Below are positions 24,722 to 33,121 of a DNA stretch of 64,000 nt, one piece after another (position 1 is the first letter of the stretch; each line of letters starts with the position of its first letter). Under the pieces are notes generated by a model. It was not told where the DNA came from and ran no database searches. It saw only the letters and a program-made list of their open reading frames with translations. The position numbers and the translations under genes are program-made. Source of the DNA: Planctomycetota bacterium (GTDB taxonomy: Bacteria > Planctomycetota > B15-G4); the NCBI GenBank assembly GCA_020638905.1, contig JACKHP010000006.1, forward strand, positions 142,989 through 206,988. Reading direction: 5' to 3'.

Positions 24722-26278
24722 TCAGCGCCCCCCGCCGTCCTCGTCGTCGCCGCCCGGCGCGTCGCCAAGGTAGCCGAGCGCGCGCAGGTCGTCGAGTTCG
24801 TCGTCGGACGGTGCGACCTTCTCGCGCGACTGCCCGGCACGCAGTTCCTCGAAGAGGATCGCATGACGCGCGGCGAGTGCCTCGAGGTCGCCGCGCGCCG
24901 CCTCGACGAACGCCTCGCGTCCCTCGATCGGCGTGCGCTCGCCGGGGTCGTCGCGGACGTCGAACAGCTTCCAGCCCTCGCGCCGGAAGGGCATGTGCAC
25001 CTTGAGGTCGCCGCGTCGCCAGGCCTGCTTCGAGTTCAGCAGCGTCTGCTCGGCGTGGAAGGCGTAGAGCGTGCGCCCGGGATCGGGTGCACGCAGCGCC
25101 GAACGTCCCTCGCAGGGGCCCGGCGACGGCAGGCCGAGCGCGTCGAGCAGCGTGGGCGTGGTGTCGACGCCCGAGATGGGCGTGTCGGCGACGCCCGCCG
25201 CGAGTCCCGGCACGTGCAGCAGGAAGGGCACGTGGATCACGTCCTCGAAGAGCGACGCATGGCCGAAGTCGCCGTGCTCGCCGAACGCCTCGCCGTGGTC
25301 GGCGGTGACCAGGATCGCCGTGCGCGCGCCCTCGGGACCGGCCAGGAGCGCGTCGAGCAGGCGTCCGATCTCGGCGTCGGTGGCGCGGATGCAGCCGTCG
25401 TAGAGCCCGATCAGGAACTCCCTGTCGGCCTCGCCCACGTTGCCCGGACCGGGCAGGAAGCCGGCCGCCAGGTCGACGCCGGCGTGCTCGCCGGAGGCGC
25501 GCAGCGTGTCGACGCGTCGGCGCCACTTCCCGTCGTACGCCGGGTCGGTGAACAGGTCGTGCTCGGCCGGCGGGATGTACGGCGCGTGCACCTCGTAGGT
25601 GTGCACGAACAGGAAGCGACGCGGACCGTCGGCGGGCTGCGCGTCCCACCAGGCGAGAGCCCGATCGACCTTGTCGCCGACCGATTCGGAGCGGCTGTCG
25701 AAGACCGCGAAGCCGCGATCGAAGCCGGCCTGCGCGGTGACGTAGCCCCCGTCGGCGAACGCGGCCGTGGTGAACGCCGCCGCCCGCAGCCGCTCGGCCA
25801 GCAACGGCAGGCTGTGCGGGAGCTGCTCGCGCGCGGCGATCTTGCCGCCCTCGGCGCGGTGGTAGTTCCACTGTCCGTGGACCGGCGGCAGGAAGCCCGA
25901 CAGCATCGACATGTGCGAGGGCGTGGTGCGGCTGGCGGCGGAGGTGCACTGCGCGAATCGCAGGTTCGCCGCAGCGAAGGCGTCGAGCCGCGGAGACGTC
26001 TCGCGCGCGTAGCCGTAGCAGCCGAGGTGGTCGGCGCGCAGTGTGTCGATCGAGATCAGCACCACGTTGCGCGCGGCCGGCGCGTCGAGCGTCCGGGCTC
26101 CGGCGAACGGGTCGTCGAGAGCCACCGAGAAGGACGGCATCGGCAGGACGGAGGCGGCATCACGCGACGCGGCATCACCGTCTCCGCAGGCGCACAGCGC
26201 CGCGGCCAGCGCCGCCGCCCGCACGAGCGAGCGTACGACCGGCGCGGTGGCGAGGGAGGACGTTCGGGGGCGCGGCAT
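24722..26278 (-). CDS. Sulfatase-like hydrolase (alkaline phosphatase superfamily), lipoprotein
   Basis: The 518-residue protein has a lipobox N-terminus (ALAAALCACGD, Cys30) and the sulfatase fold: VVLISIDTLRADHLGCYG with the first metal-binding Asp, and VTADHGEAFGEHGDFGH for the second metal site. At the catalytic position sulfatases have C/S-x-P-S-R, with Cys or Ser converted to formylglycine. Here the sequence is T-T-P-S-H, so the nucleophile is probably an unmodified Thr and the Arg is replaced. That argues for a phosphate- or phosphonate-type hydrolase, not a true sulfatase. It probably faces the periplasm. A TATGCT at 26311-26316 on this strand may be the -10. Confidence 0.85.
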   Translation of the reverse strand: MPRPRTSSLATAPVVRSLVRAAALAAALCACGDGDAASRDAASVLPMPSFSVALDDPFAGARTLDAPAARNVVLISIDTLRADHLGCYGYARETSPRLDAFAAANLRFAQCTSAASRTTPSHMSMLSGFLPPVHGQWNYHRAEGGKIAAREQLPHSLPLLAERLRAAAFTTAAFADGGYVTAQAGFDRGFAVFDSRSESVGDKVDRALAWWDAQPADGPRRFLFVHTYEVHAPYIPPAEHDLFTDPAYDGKWRRRVDTLRASGEHAGVDLAAGFLPGPGNVGEADREFLIGLYDGCIRATDAEIGRLLDALLAGPEGARTAILVTADHGEAFGEHGDFGHASLFEDVIHVPFLLHVPGLAAGVADTPISGVDTTPTLLDALGLPSPGPCEGRSALRAPDPGRTLYAFHAEQTLLNSKQAWRRGDLKVHMPFRREGWKLFDVRDDPGERTPIEGREAFVEAARGDLEALAARHAILFEELRAGQSREKVAPSDDELDDLRALGYLGDAPGGDDEDGGGR

Positions 26279-26353
26279 GGGAGACGGCTCGGGGCGACGG
26301 GTCCCGTCCCAGCATACCGATCGCGACGGGCGCGCGAGGGCGCGCGCGAGCCG

Positions 26354-27130
26354 TCAGTCGGGCGTGGGGTCGCCCCCGCGCTCGACGGCGAGCAGCTTGG
26401 CGTACTTGGCGAAGACGTAGAACGCGCCGATGCTCGAGACCAGCAGGCCGCGCCATCCGTCGAGGAAGCCGGCCCGCAGGACGTACATGCGCAGGAAGCG
26501 CGCGGGCGGACGCAGCACGAGCTTCGTGAGCGAGCCGCGCTCGCCGGCCTCGCGACGACGGGCCACCATGATGTCCGTGTAGCGGTTCACGGTGGCCAGG
26601 TGGTCGGACAGGCTCACGTACGGACGGTGGCACAGTCGTCCCGGCAGGTCGGCCGGCACCCCGTCGGCCTCGAGCCTGTCGTGCGGATCGGTACCGGCCC
26701 AGCGCGCCCGGCCGCGGCGCACGAGGCGCAGGCGCCACTCGGGCGACCACCCGCAGTGGTCGATCCACGCGCCGAGGTACGAGGTGCGCCGGTTGAGCCG
26801 GTAGCCGACGGGACCGGAGTCGGCGCCCGCGTGTTCGTCGAGCACCCGCCGCACGGCGGCGCGCAGCGTGTCGTCGAGCCATTCGTCGGCGTCGAGGCAC
26901 AGCACCCAGTCGCCGGTGCACGTCTCGAGCGCGAGCTGCTTCTGGCGCACGTGTCCCAGGAAGGCCTGCTCGACGACGCGCGCGCCGGCCTGCCGCGCCA
27001 CCTCGACCGTGCGATCGGACGAGAGCGAGTCGACCACCACGATCTCGTCGGCCAGCCCGGCCACCGACGCCAGGCAGCGCGGGAGGTCGAGCTCCTCGTC
27101 GAGGGTGATGATGGCGACGGACAGGCTCAC
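26354..27130 (-). CDS. Family 2 glycosyltransferase (WaaE/KdtX-like)
   Basis: The 258-residue enzyme has a GT-A fold start SVAIITLDEELDLPRCL, then DEIVVVDSLSSDRT and the metal-binding DxD in CLDADEWLDD. The layout matches the WaaE/KdtX group that adds sugars to lipopolysaccharide core. It also has the typical C-terminal hydrophobic segment (about 215-240) that could lie on the membrane. The start is uncertain: GTG at 27130 fits the family N-terminus but has no clear ribosome site, and the frame is open back to 27223. It diverges from the multi-pass membrane gene at 27258. Confidence 0.85.
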   Translation of the reverse strand: MSLSVAIITLDEELDLPRCLASVAGLADEIVVVDSLSSDRTVEVARQAGARVVEQAFLGHVRQKQLALETCTGDWVLCLDADEWLDDTLRAAVRRVLDEHAGADSGPVGYRLNRRTSYLGAWIDHCGWSPEWRLRLVRRGRARWAGTDPHDRLEADGVPADLPGRLCHRPYVSLSDHLATVNRYTDIMVARRREAGERGSLTKLVLRPPARFLRMYVLRAGFLDGWRGLLVSSIGAFYVFAKYAKLLAVERGGDPTPD

Positions 27131-27257
27131 GGGGACGCATGATCCGCTGCGCCGCGGCCGCCGCGCAACCGCGACGCCGACCGACGCGCGTCGGCCCCGC
27201 CCGATCGCAGCGCGGCCGCCCACGGGAGCCCGTGGCGCGAGCCGCGCGCTTGCTAGG

Positions 27258-28730
27258 ATGACGCGCGTCCCCCACGCCGCGCCCCGGGAGGCGCCGATCC
27301 GCCCCGTGTCCGACCGTCCCTCAGGGAACCCGCCCCCGGCGGGCGCGCGCCGAGCGCTCGTGCTCGACCTGCTGCCGGTGCTCGCGGCCCTGCTGCTGCG
27401 GCTGCTGCTGCTGCCCCTCGCGCGCTCGATCCCCGACGCCGGCGACTCGGTGGCCTACGTCGGCATGGCGCGCGAGTTCCTGCGCAACGGCTCCTTCGTC
27501 GACCTCGCGGTGGGCGTGCGTCCCCCGCTGTTCCGGGTGCTCGTCGCGCTGGGACTCGACGGCTCGAAGCACCCGTACGACCCGTGGCCGGGCAGCTTCC
27601 TGCTGCAGATCGCGTGCGACGTGCTCGCCTGCTGGCTCGTGCTGCGGCTCGCACGCGCGCTCTTCTCGCCCCGCGCCGGACGCTGCGCGGCCTGGATCTA
27701 CGCGCTCTTCCCCACCGTGGCGCTCTACGCGTCGATCATGATCATGGCCGAGTCGGCGGCCTTCGCGCTGCTCGCCGCCGCGCTGCTGCAGCTCGCGCAC
27801 TTCGAGCGGGCGCTCGACGGGCGAGGCGGCGGCCCGCGCCGTCCCGCGCTGCTGCTGGGCCTGCTGCTGGGCGTGGGCATCCTCACCAAGGAGGTCTTCC
27901 TGCCGGTGACGGCCGTGGTCGCGCTGGCCCTCGTGCTGCGCTTCGGACCGCGGCGCGCGGGACTCGCCGCCGGCGTGCTGCTCGTGGCCCTGGCCGTGAC
28001 CACGCCGTGGATCGTCCGCAACCTGCGCCTGCACGGCCTGCCCGTCGTCTCCAGCACGGCTACCGACCTCGTGCTCATGCACGGCAACATGCCGCCCAGC
28101 CTCGAAGGACGCTCGACCCAGACCGACGGCATGCAGCGCTGGAGCGAGATCCCCACGCTGCGCGAGAAGGTCCACACGGCGCGGCGCGTGTTCGCGAACG
28201 CGTTCACCGACTACCCCGAGCTCACGGCCGAGCGCGCCTGGACGCGGCTGCGCGTGCTGCTCGGTCCCGAGATCATCACGCCGACTTGGATCGCGCACTT
28301 CCTCGAGGGCCTGCCGGTCGACGCGCCCGAGAGCTACCGGCTCATGATCGGGAGCTGGCGCCTGCCGGCCGACACCTGGGGCCGCATCGTCCAGATCGCC
28401 TGCGGCCTGGGGACGATCGTGCTCTTCGGGCTCGCCGCCGCGGGGCTCGCGCTCGCGCGGCCCGGCGTGCACCGCACGCTGGCGCTGTGGCTGCCCGGCC
28501 TGCTCACGCTGGCCTTCATGCTCACGTGGTCCGAGAGCCGCTACCGGTTGATCCTGGTGCCGCTGTTCGTGCCGTTCGCGGGACTCGCGCTCGACCGCCT
28601 GCTGGCCGCGTGGCGGCACGAACCCGACGCGCCGGCCGACGAGGGACACCGCGCCGAGCGCGCGGGACTGCTGGTCGCGCTGCTCTTCCTGCTCACGATC
28701 TTCGTCCTGCCGCCGCCACCGGTGCCCTGA
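27258..28730 (+). CDS. Multi-pass membrane protein, GT-C/ArnT-like glycosyltransferase
   Basis: The 490-residue protein has about ten membrane segments. The first extracytoplasmic loop holds SIPDAGDSVAYVGMAREFL, resembling the acidic first-loop signature of dolichyl- or polyprenyl-phosphate-dependent GT-C enzymes. VRPPLFRVLVAL follows where these enzymes have a G-PGYP-like loop. It should sit in the inner membrane and add sugars to lipid or protein from a lipid-linked donor, together with the adjacent cytosolic glycosyltransferase. The ATG at 27258 overlaps a TAGGAT -10-like hexamer (27254-27259), so translation might instead begin at the in-frame GTG at 27306. Confidence 0.75.
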   Translation: MTRVPHAAPREAPIRPVSDRPSGNPPPAGARRALVLDLLPVLAALLLRLLLLPLARSIPDAGDSVAYVGMAREFLRNGSFVDLAVGVRPPLFRVLVALGLDGSKHPYDPWPGSFLLQIACDVLACWLVLRLARALFSPRAGRCAAWIYALFPTVALYASIMIMAESAAFALLAAALLQLAHFERALDGRGGGPRRPALLLGLLLGVGILTKEVFLPVTAVVALALVLRFGPRRAGLAAGVLLVALAVTTPWIVRNLRLHGLPVVSSTATDLVLMHGNMPPSLEGRSTQTDGMQRWSEIPTLREKVHTARRVFANAFTDYPELTAERAWTRLRVLLGPEIITPTWIAHFLEGLPVDAPESYRLMIGSWRLPADTWGRIVQIACGLGTIVLFGLAAAGLALARPGVHRTLALWLPGLLTLAFMLTWSESRYRLILVPLFVPFAGLALDRLLAAWRHEPDAPADEGHRAERAGLLVALLFLLTIFVLPPPPVP

Positions 28731-28748
28731 CGCACGCCGTGCGGTGCG

Positions 28749-28770
28749 GCGTCGCGCAACCGCGCGACGC
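28749..28770. terminator. Bidirectional hairpin between convergent genes
   Basis: GCGTCGCGC (28749-28757) pairs perfectly with GCGCGACGC (28762-28770) around a 4-nt loop. It lies in the 51-nt gap between the stops of the membrane protein gene and the SGNH hydrolase gene. No T-run is present on either side. Confidence 0.5.
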
Positions 28771-28781
28771 GCTCCCCCGGG

Positions 28782-30299
28782 TCACGGACGCAACGCGACG
28801 CCGTGCAGCGTGGCCACCACGGCGTGCCGGTCGTCCTCGGGCGAAGCCAGCCAGTCGTCGGCCACGAAGCGCACGCCCAGATGCGCGCGCCCGCGCAGCG
28901 CCTCGGGGACGGGCAGCTCGAGCGTCCAGCGCGCGTCGGCGCCCAGCCGCCCTTCGTGCACGGTGACCTCGTCGAGGTCGATGCGCAGGCCGACCTCGGC
29001 CATCTCGCGCCGTCCCAGCCCGGAGAGCTCGACGTGCAGCGTGCTCGCACCGGGGTTGCGCAGCACGAGCGCCGCGAACGGACCGAGCCGACCGAGGGCG
29101 TCGACGCCGCCGTGCACCTGGGTCGTCTCCTGGTCGGTGAGTCCCCGGTCGAAGTCGAGCGCCGGCTCGAGCTCGGCACCGGCGAGCAGGCGCTCGGGCT
29201 CGACCGGCCGCTCGACCTCGGCCGCGCCCTTGCGGTGCAGCTCCTCGAGCGCGCGTCCCGACTCGGCCCAGGGCCCCACGTCGACGTCGTAGGGCAGCAG
29301 CTGCTGGCTGCGGATCACGCCGTACACGAGCTGCGCGACCTCGCCGTGCGCGAGCGCGCTCCAGTGCCAGTCGTCGGCGGAGACGCGCCGCGCCGGGTCG
29401 TCGGAGAACGTCATCGGCAGCCACAGGAAGAGGCGCGGGTCGAGGTCGGCGAAGGCGCGCGCCGCGAGCATGTTGAGCGTCCCGCACTGCACGAGGACGC
29501 GCAGCTTCGCGCCCACCGCCGTGACCGCGCGATCGAGCTCGCCCAGCGCCGAGGCCGTGGCCGCCCAGCGCGCGCGGCTCTCGTCGTCGAGGGCCGCGTC
29601 GAGCAGGCCGAGGTGCGTGCTGCCCAGGGCGAGGGCCCCATGCGTCAGCGAGAGCCGTCCGTCGGCCCGTCGCGGCCGCGCCGGATCGAACGTCGCCAGC
29701 TCGCCGAAGCCGCGCACGCCCGCGCCGTCGTCGAGGTCGTTCGAGCACAGCACGAGCACGACGAGATCGGGCTCGTAGAGCGAGAGCCGCCGGCGCATGT
29801 AGGCCACCTCGTTGAGCGTGTTCCACGAGGGGACGGCCACGTGGCGCACGTCGAACGCGTGCCGTCCGTCGGAGCGCGCGCTGAGCTCGCGTTGCAGCAC
29901 GGCGCCCACGCGCTCGTCCTCGTCGACGCCCCAGCCGAAGACGAAGCTGTCGCCCAGGAAGACGATGCGCACCGTCCCGCGCGGCTTGGGACTCACGAGC
30001 TGCGCGTCGCGCATGCCCTGGGCGTTCGTGTGCAGCGGATGCCCGAGGATCGTCTGGCCGTCGACGAGCGGCAGGAGCACGCGCCCCACGTCCGGGTCGG
30101 GATGGCTGTCCATCACCCCGGGGAGCGCGGCGATGCGTTCGGCCAGGTTCGGGGGCAACGGGGCGGCGCGGAACGGCACGCCGCGCGCCGGGCGCAGCGC
30201 GAGCAGGACGACGGCCACGAGGGCGCCGATCGCGACGATCGAGACGGCGAGCAGCGCGCGCTGCGCGCGCAGCAGGCGCGGATCCGGCGAGGCGTCCAT
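28782..30299 (-). CDS. Membrane-anchored SGNH/GDSL hydrolase
   Basis: The 505-residue protein has one N-terminal membrane segment (about 15-37) and is otherwise predicted to lie outside. The SGNH nucleophile block is VRIVFLGDSF near residue 112, and block III-like LVLCSNDLDDG is near 190. The DxxH-type end of the domain is less clear (SADDWHWSALAHGEVA). A C-terminal beta-rich domain of about 150 residues follows. It probably removes or adds acyl groups on envelope polysaccharide. The start at 30299 is supported only by position; no strong ribosome site is present. Confidence 0.75.
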   Translation of the reverse strand: MDASPDPRLLRAQRALLAVSIVAIGALVAVVLLALRPARGVPFRAAPLPPNLAERIAALPGVMDSHPDPDVGRVLLPLVDGQTILGHPLHTNAQGMRDAQLVSPKPRGTVRIVFLGDSFVFGWGVDEDERVGAVLQRELSARSDGRHAFDVRHVAVPSWNTLNEVAYMRRRLSLYEPDLVVLVLCSNDLDDGAGVRGFGELATFDPARPRRADGRLSLTHGALALGSTHLGLLDAALDDESRARWAATASALGELDRAVTAVGAKLRVLVQCGTLNMLAARAFADLDPRLFLWLPMTFSDDPARRVSADDWHWSALAHGEVAQLVYGVIRSQQLLPYDVDVGPWAESGRALEELHRKGAAEVERPVEPERLLAGAELEPALDFDRGLTDQETTQVHGGVDALGRLGPFAALVLRNPGASTLHVELSGLGRREMAEVGLRIDLDEVTVHEGRLGADARWTLELPVPEALRGRAHLGVRFVADDWLASPEDDRHAVVATLHGVALRP

Positions 30300-30397
30300 G
30301 GAGAGGCATGGTAAAGGCTCGCTGCGGGCGATACGACGCCGTCCCCGGGCCGCCGTCGCGCGACCGACGGGTCGTGGCCCCCGCCAGGGGTGGCCGG

Positions 30398-30403
30398 TAC
30401 CAT
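30398..30403 (+). promoter_or_regulatory. Candidate -10 element of the MutL/DUF6754 operon
   Basis: TACCAT lies 41 nt before the first gene of the eight-gene operon. No convincing -35 is visible. It resembles other TAnnnT hexamers placed upstream of genes in this window. Confidence 0.25.
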
Positions 30404-30444
30404 GGGCGCCCCCGAGGGTGCATCCGGATGCGGAGCAAGGATCC

Positions 30445-30891
30445 ATGAGCGGCCCGAGAGAGTTCGCCGAGCCGGACGCCGTCCTGCGCTGGACGGTGCA
30501 CCCGGCCGCACGGGCTCCCGTGCGCACCGGGCTGCTCGCGCTGTTCGTGCTGCTGGCGGGCCCTGCGGCGGCCGTCGCCTCCGGCACCTGGGCCGTGGGC
30601 CTCTTCGCCGCCTGCGCCCTGGCGATCGGACTGCGGGCCTGGTTCCTCCCGCGCCGCTACGAGCTCGACGCCGACGGGGCGCGCGAGACCGGGGTCCTGG
30701 CCGCCGAGCGCCGGCTGAGCTGGAGCGAGGTGCGTCGGGTGAGCAGCAGCCGCTTCGGCATCCACCTCTCGCCGCGGCACGTCGACTCGCGGGTGCTGCC
30801 CGACAAGGGCCTGTTCCTGCGGTTGGCGGGGGTCGAGCGCGAGCAGGTGTCCGCGTTCGTCCGCGAGCACGTGGCCGGGGCCGGCTCGTGA
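30445..30891 (+). CDS. Small two-pass membrane protein, first gene of the MutL operon
   Basis: The 148-residue protein has two adjacent membrane segments (about 28-46 and 49-67). A short cytoplasmic domain follows (RRYELDADGARETGVLAAERRLSW is split here by its beta-strands), reminiscent of bacterial PH-like modules. I do not recognise a named family. The ATG has AAGG 4 nt and GGAG 10 nt upstream. Its TGA overlaps the GTG of the next gene (GTGA), which begins a run of coupled genes ending at 37832. The role is unknown, but the coupling implies co-production with the MutL ATPase. Confidence 0.65.
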   Translation: MSGPREFAEPDAVLRWTVHPAARAPVRTGLLALFVLLAGPAAAVASGTWAVGLFAACALAIGLRAWFLPRRYELDADGARETGVLAAERRLSWSEVRRVSSSRFGIHLSPRHVDSRVLPDKGLFLRLAGVEREQVSAFVREHVAGAGS

Positions 30892-31304
30892 CCGGAGGCG
30901 AGGGCTTCACCCCCGACGAGCGCGCGCTGCTCGAGGAGACGGCGGCGGCCCTCGTCCGGCGGCGCATGGCCGTGCCGGCGATGATGGCGCTCGAGGTCAT
31001 GGCGCCGATGAACTTCGTCTCGGCCTCGATGCTGCACGTGCTCACGCCGATGCTCTCGATCGTGCTGCCGTCCGCGCGCATCCGGCAGGTGGCCACGCTG
31101 CTCGAGCGGCGCTCGGCGCTGCCCGAGCTGGTGCGCGCCATCGACGCGGCAGAAGACGCGCGCAGGCGCGACGAACGCACCGGGCGTCCGCCGCGGCGCG
31201 GGCCGCCCTGGCGCCGACGCGACGCGACGCGTGCCGAGCCGACCCCTGCACGCACGCCGCCCCGCGGCGAGACGTCCGATCCACCCGACGGAAGCGAAGC
31301 GTGA
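30888..31304 (+). CDS. Small hydrophobic protein upstream of MutL
   Basis: The 138-residue protein starts at a GTG that overlaps the previous stop by 4 nt. The centre (MAVPAMMALEVMAPMNF and ASMLHVLTPMLSIVLP) is hydrophobic and Met/Pro-rich. It could be membrane-associated or form a buried helical hairpin. The C-terminal 45 residues are charged and low-complexity (Arg/Pro/Asp). I do not recognise the family. Its TGA overlaps the GTG start of the MutL gene, so its translation is tightly tied to MutL. Confidence 0.6.
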   Translation: MTGGEGFTPDERALLEETAAALVRRRMAVPAMMALEVMAPMNFVSASMLHVLTPMLSIVLPSARIRQVATLLERRSALPELVRAIDAAEDARRRDERTGRPPRRGPPWRRRDATRAEPTPARTPPRGETSDPPDGSEA

Positions 31305-33121
31305 CCCAGCCGATCCGTTCCATCCTGGCCACCGACTGCGGGAGCACGACGACCAAGGCCATCCTGATCGAGCTCACCGACGAGGGCTACCGGCTCAAGG
31401 TGCGCGGCGAGGCCCCGACCACCGTCGAGAAGCCCTTCGACGACGTCACGGTGGGCGTGATCAACGCGGTCACCGAGGTCTCCGAGCTGGCCGGACGTCC
31501 GCTCGTCGGAGAAGACGGCCGCATCATCGTCCCGCAGCAGGGCGACGCGGGCGTCGACCTCTACCTCTCGACGTCGAGCGCGGGCGGCGGCCTGCAGATG
31601 CTCGTGGCCGGCGTGGTGCGCACGATGACGGCCGAGTCGGCCGAACGCGCCGCGCTCGGCGCCGGCGCCATCGTGATGGACGTCATCTGCAGCAACGACA
31701 AGCGCCAGCCGCACGAGCAGATCGCGCGCATCCGGCACCTGCGCCCCGACATGATCCTGCTCAGCGGCGGCGTCGACGGCGGGACGACCAGCCACGTGGC
31801 CGAGCTGGCCGAGCTCATCGGCGCGGCCGACCCCAAGCCGCGGCTCGGATCCGGCTACGAGCTCCCGGTGGTCTTCGCGGGCAACGTCGACGCGCGCGGT
31901 GCCGTGCGCGAGGCGCTGCAGGACAAGACCGCGCTCTCGATCGTCGACAACCTGCGTCCCACCCTCGACCACGAGCACCTCGACCCGGCGCGCGACCAGA
32001 TCCACGACCTGTTCATGGAACACGTCATGGCCCAGGCGCCCGGCTACGACAAGCTCAAGTCGTGGACGTCGGCTCCGGTCATGCCCACGCCGGGCGCGGT
32101 CGGCGCGATCATCCAGACCGTCGCGAAGCAGCGCGACATCTCGGTCATCGGCGTCGACATCGGCGGTGCGACGACCGACGTGTTCAGCGTCTTCCCCAGC
32201 GCCGAGACGGGCGAGCCGGTGTTCAACCGCACCGTGTCGGCGAACCTGGGCATGTCGTACTCGATCAGCAACGTGATGGCCTCGGCGGGCATCGAGAACG
32301 TGCTGCGCTGGGTGCCGTTCGACATCGACGAGAGCGAGCTGCGCAACCGCATCAAGAACAAGATGGTGCGGCCCACGACGATCCCGTCGCTGATCCGCGA
32401 CCTGCAGGTCGAGCAGGCGCTGGCGCGCGAGGCGCTGCGCCTCTCGCTGATCCAGCACAAGGACTTCGCCACCGAGCTCAAGGGCAAGCGCCGCGCGCGC
32501 GACATCTCCGAGGCCTTCGCGCAGTCGGGCTCGGGCGACACGATCGTGGACATGATGGCGCTCGACCTCGTGGTCGGCTCGGGCGGCGTGCTGTCCCACG
32601 CACCGCGGCGCGTGCAGGCGGCGCTCATGCTGGTCGACAGCTTCGAGCCCATGGGCGTCACGAAGCTCGCGGTCGACAGCATCTTCATGATGCCGCAGCT
32701 CGGCGTGCTCGCGTCGATCCACGAGGAGGCAGCCACTCAGGTCTTCGAGCGCGACTGCCTCGTCCCGCTCGGCACCTGCATCGCGCCCGTGGGCACGACG
32801 AAGGGCGGACGTCCGCTGGCGACGGTCACGCTCGAGCTGCCCGACGGGCGGCGCGAGATCACGATCGGCGCCGGCGACCTCGAGCTCGTGCGCCTCCCCA
32901 CCGGGCAATCGGTCCGCTGCCGCATCGAACCGTCGAAGGGAGTCGACGTCGGCCACGGTCCGGGCGTCGCGTTCGAGACCGAGGTCGAGGGCGGCGAGGC
33001 CGGCATCCTGCTCGACGGCCGCGGACGTCCGATCCGAATCCCGTCGGTGGCCAAGGAACGCGTCGCCGCCATCGAACAGTGGATCCGCAACCTCGACCTC
33101 TATCCGCGGGAGTCCCGATGA
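31301..33121 (+). CDS. MutL-type ASKHA ATPase (glutamate mutase MutL family)
   Basis: The 606-residue protein matches the MutL family found beside coenzyme-B12-dependent glutamate mutase in clostridia. It is unrelated to the mismatch-repair MutL. The ASKHA nucleotide-binding motifs are ATDCGSTTTKAILIE at the N-terminus (phosphate 1) and GVDIGGATTDVFS near residue 285 (phosphate 2). VICSNDKRQPH and LLSGGVDGG are further conserved parts. The family is thought to act as a chaperone or reactivase, without proof. No glutamate mutase genes lie in this window. The partners here are membrane proteins, so its job may be to power or assemble a membrane complex. The GTG start overlaps the previous stop by 4 nt. 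Confidence 0.88.
   Translation: MTQPIRSILATDCGSTTTKAILIELTDEGYRLKVRGEAPTTVEKPFDDVTVGVINAVTEVSELAGRPLVGEDGRIIVPQQGDAGVDLYLSTSSAGGGLQMLVAGVVRTMTAESAERAALGAGAIVMDVICSNDKRQPHEQIARIRHLRPDMILLSGGVDGGTTSHVAELAELIGAADPKPRLGSGYELPVVFAGNVDARGAVREALQDKTALSIVDNLRPTLDHEHLDPARDQIHDLFMEHVMAQAPGYDKLKSWTSAPVMPTPGAVGAIIQTVAKQRDISVIGVDIGGATTDVFSVFPSAETGEPVFNRTVSANLGMSYSISNVMASAGIENVLRWVPFDIDESELRNRIKNKMVRPTTIPSLIRDLQVEQALAREALRLSLIQHKDFATELKGKRRARDISEAFAQSGSGDTIVDMMALDLVVGSGGVLSHAPRRVQAALMLVDSFEPMGVTKLAVDSIFMMPQLGVLASIHEEAATQVFERDCLVPLGTCIAPVGTTKGGRPLATVTLELPDGRREITIGAGDLELVRLPTGQSVRCRIEPSKGVDVGHGPGVAFETEVEGGEAGILLDGRGRPIRIPSVAKERVAAIEQWIRNLDLYPRESR

Noticed and set aside
31301..33121. DNA mismatch-repair MutL or a glutamate mutase operon
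   Set aside because: The protein has ASKHA motifs and no GHKL ATPase motifs, and no mutase subunit genes are near.
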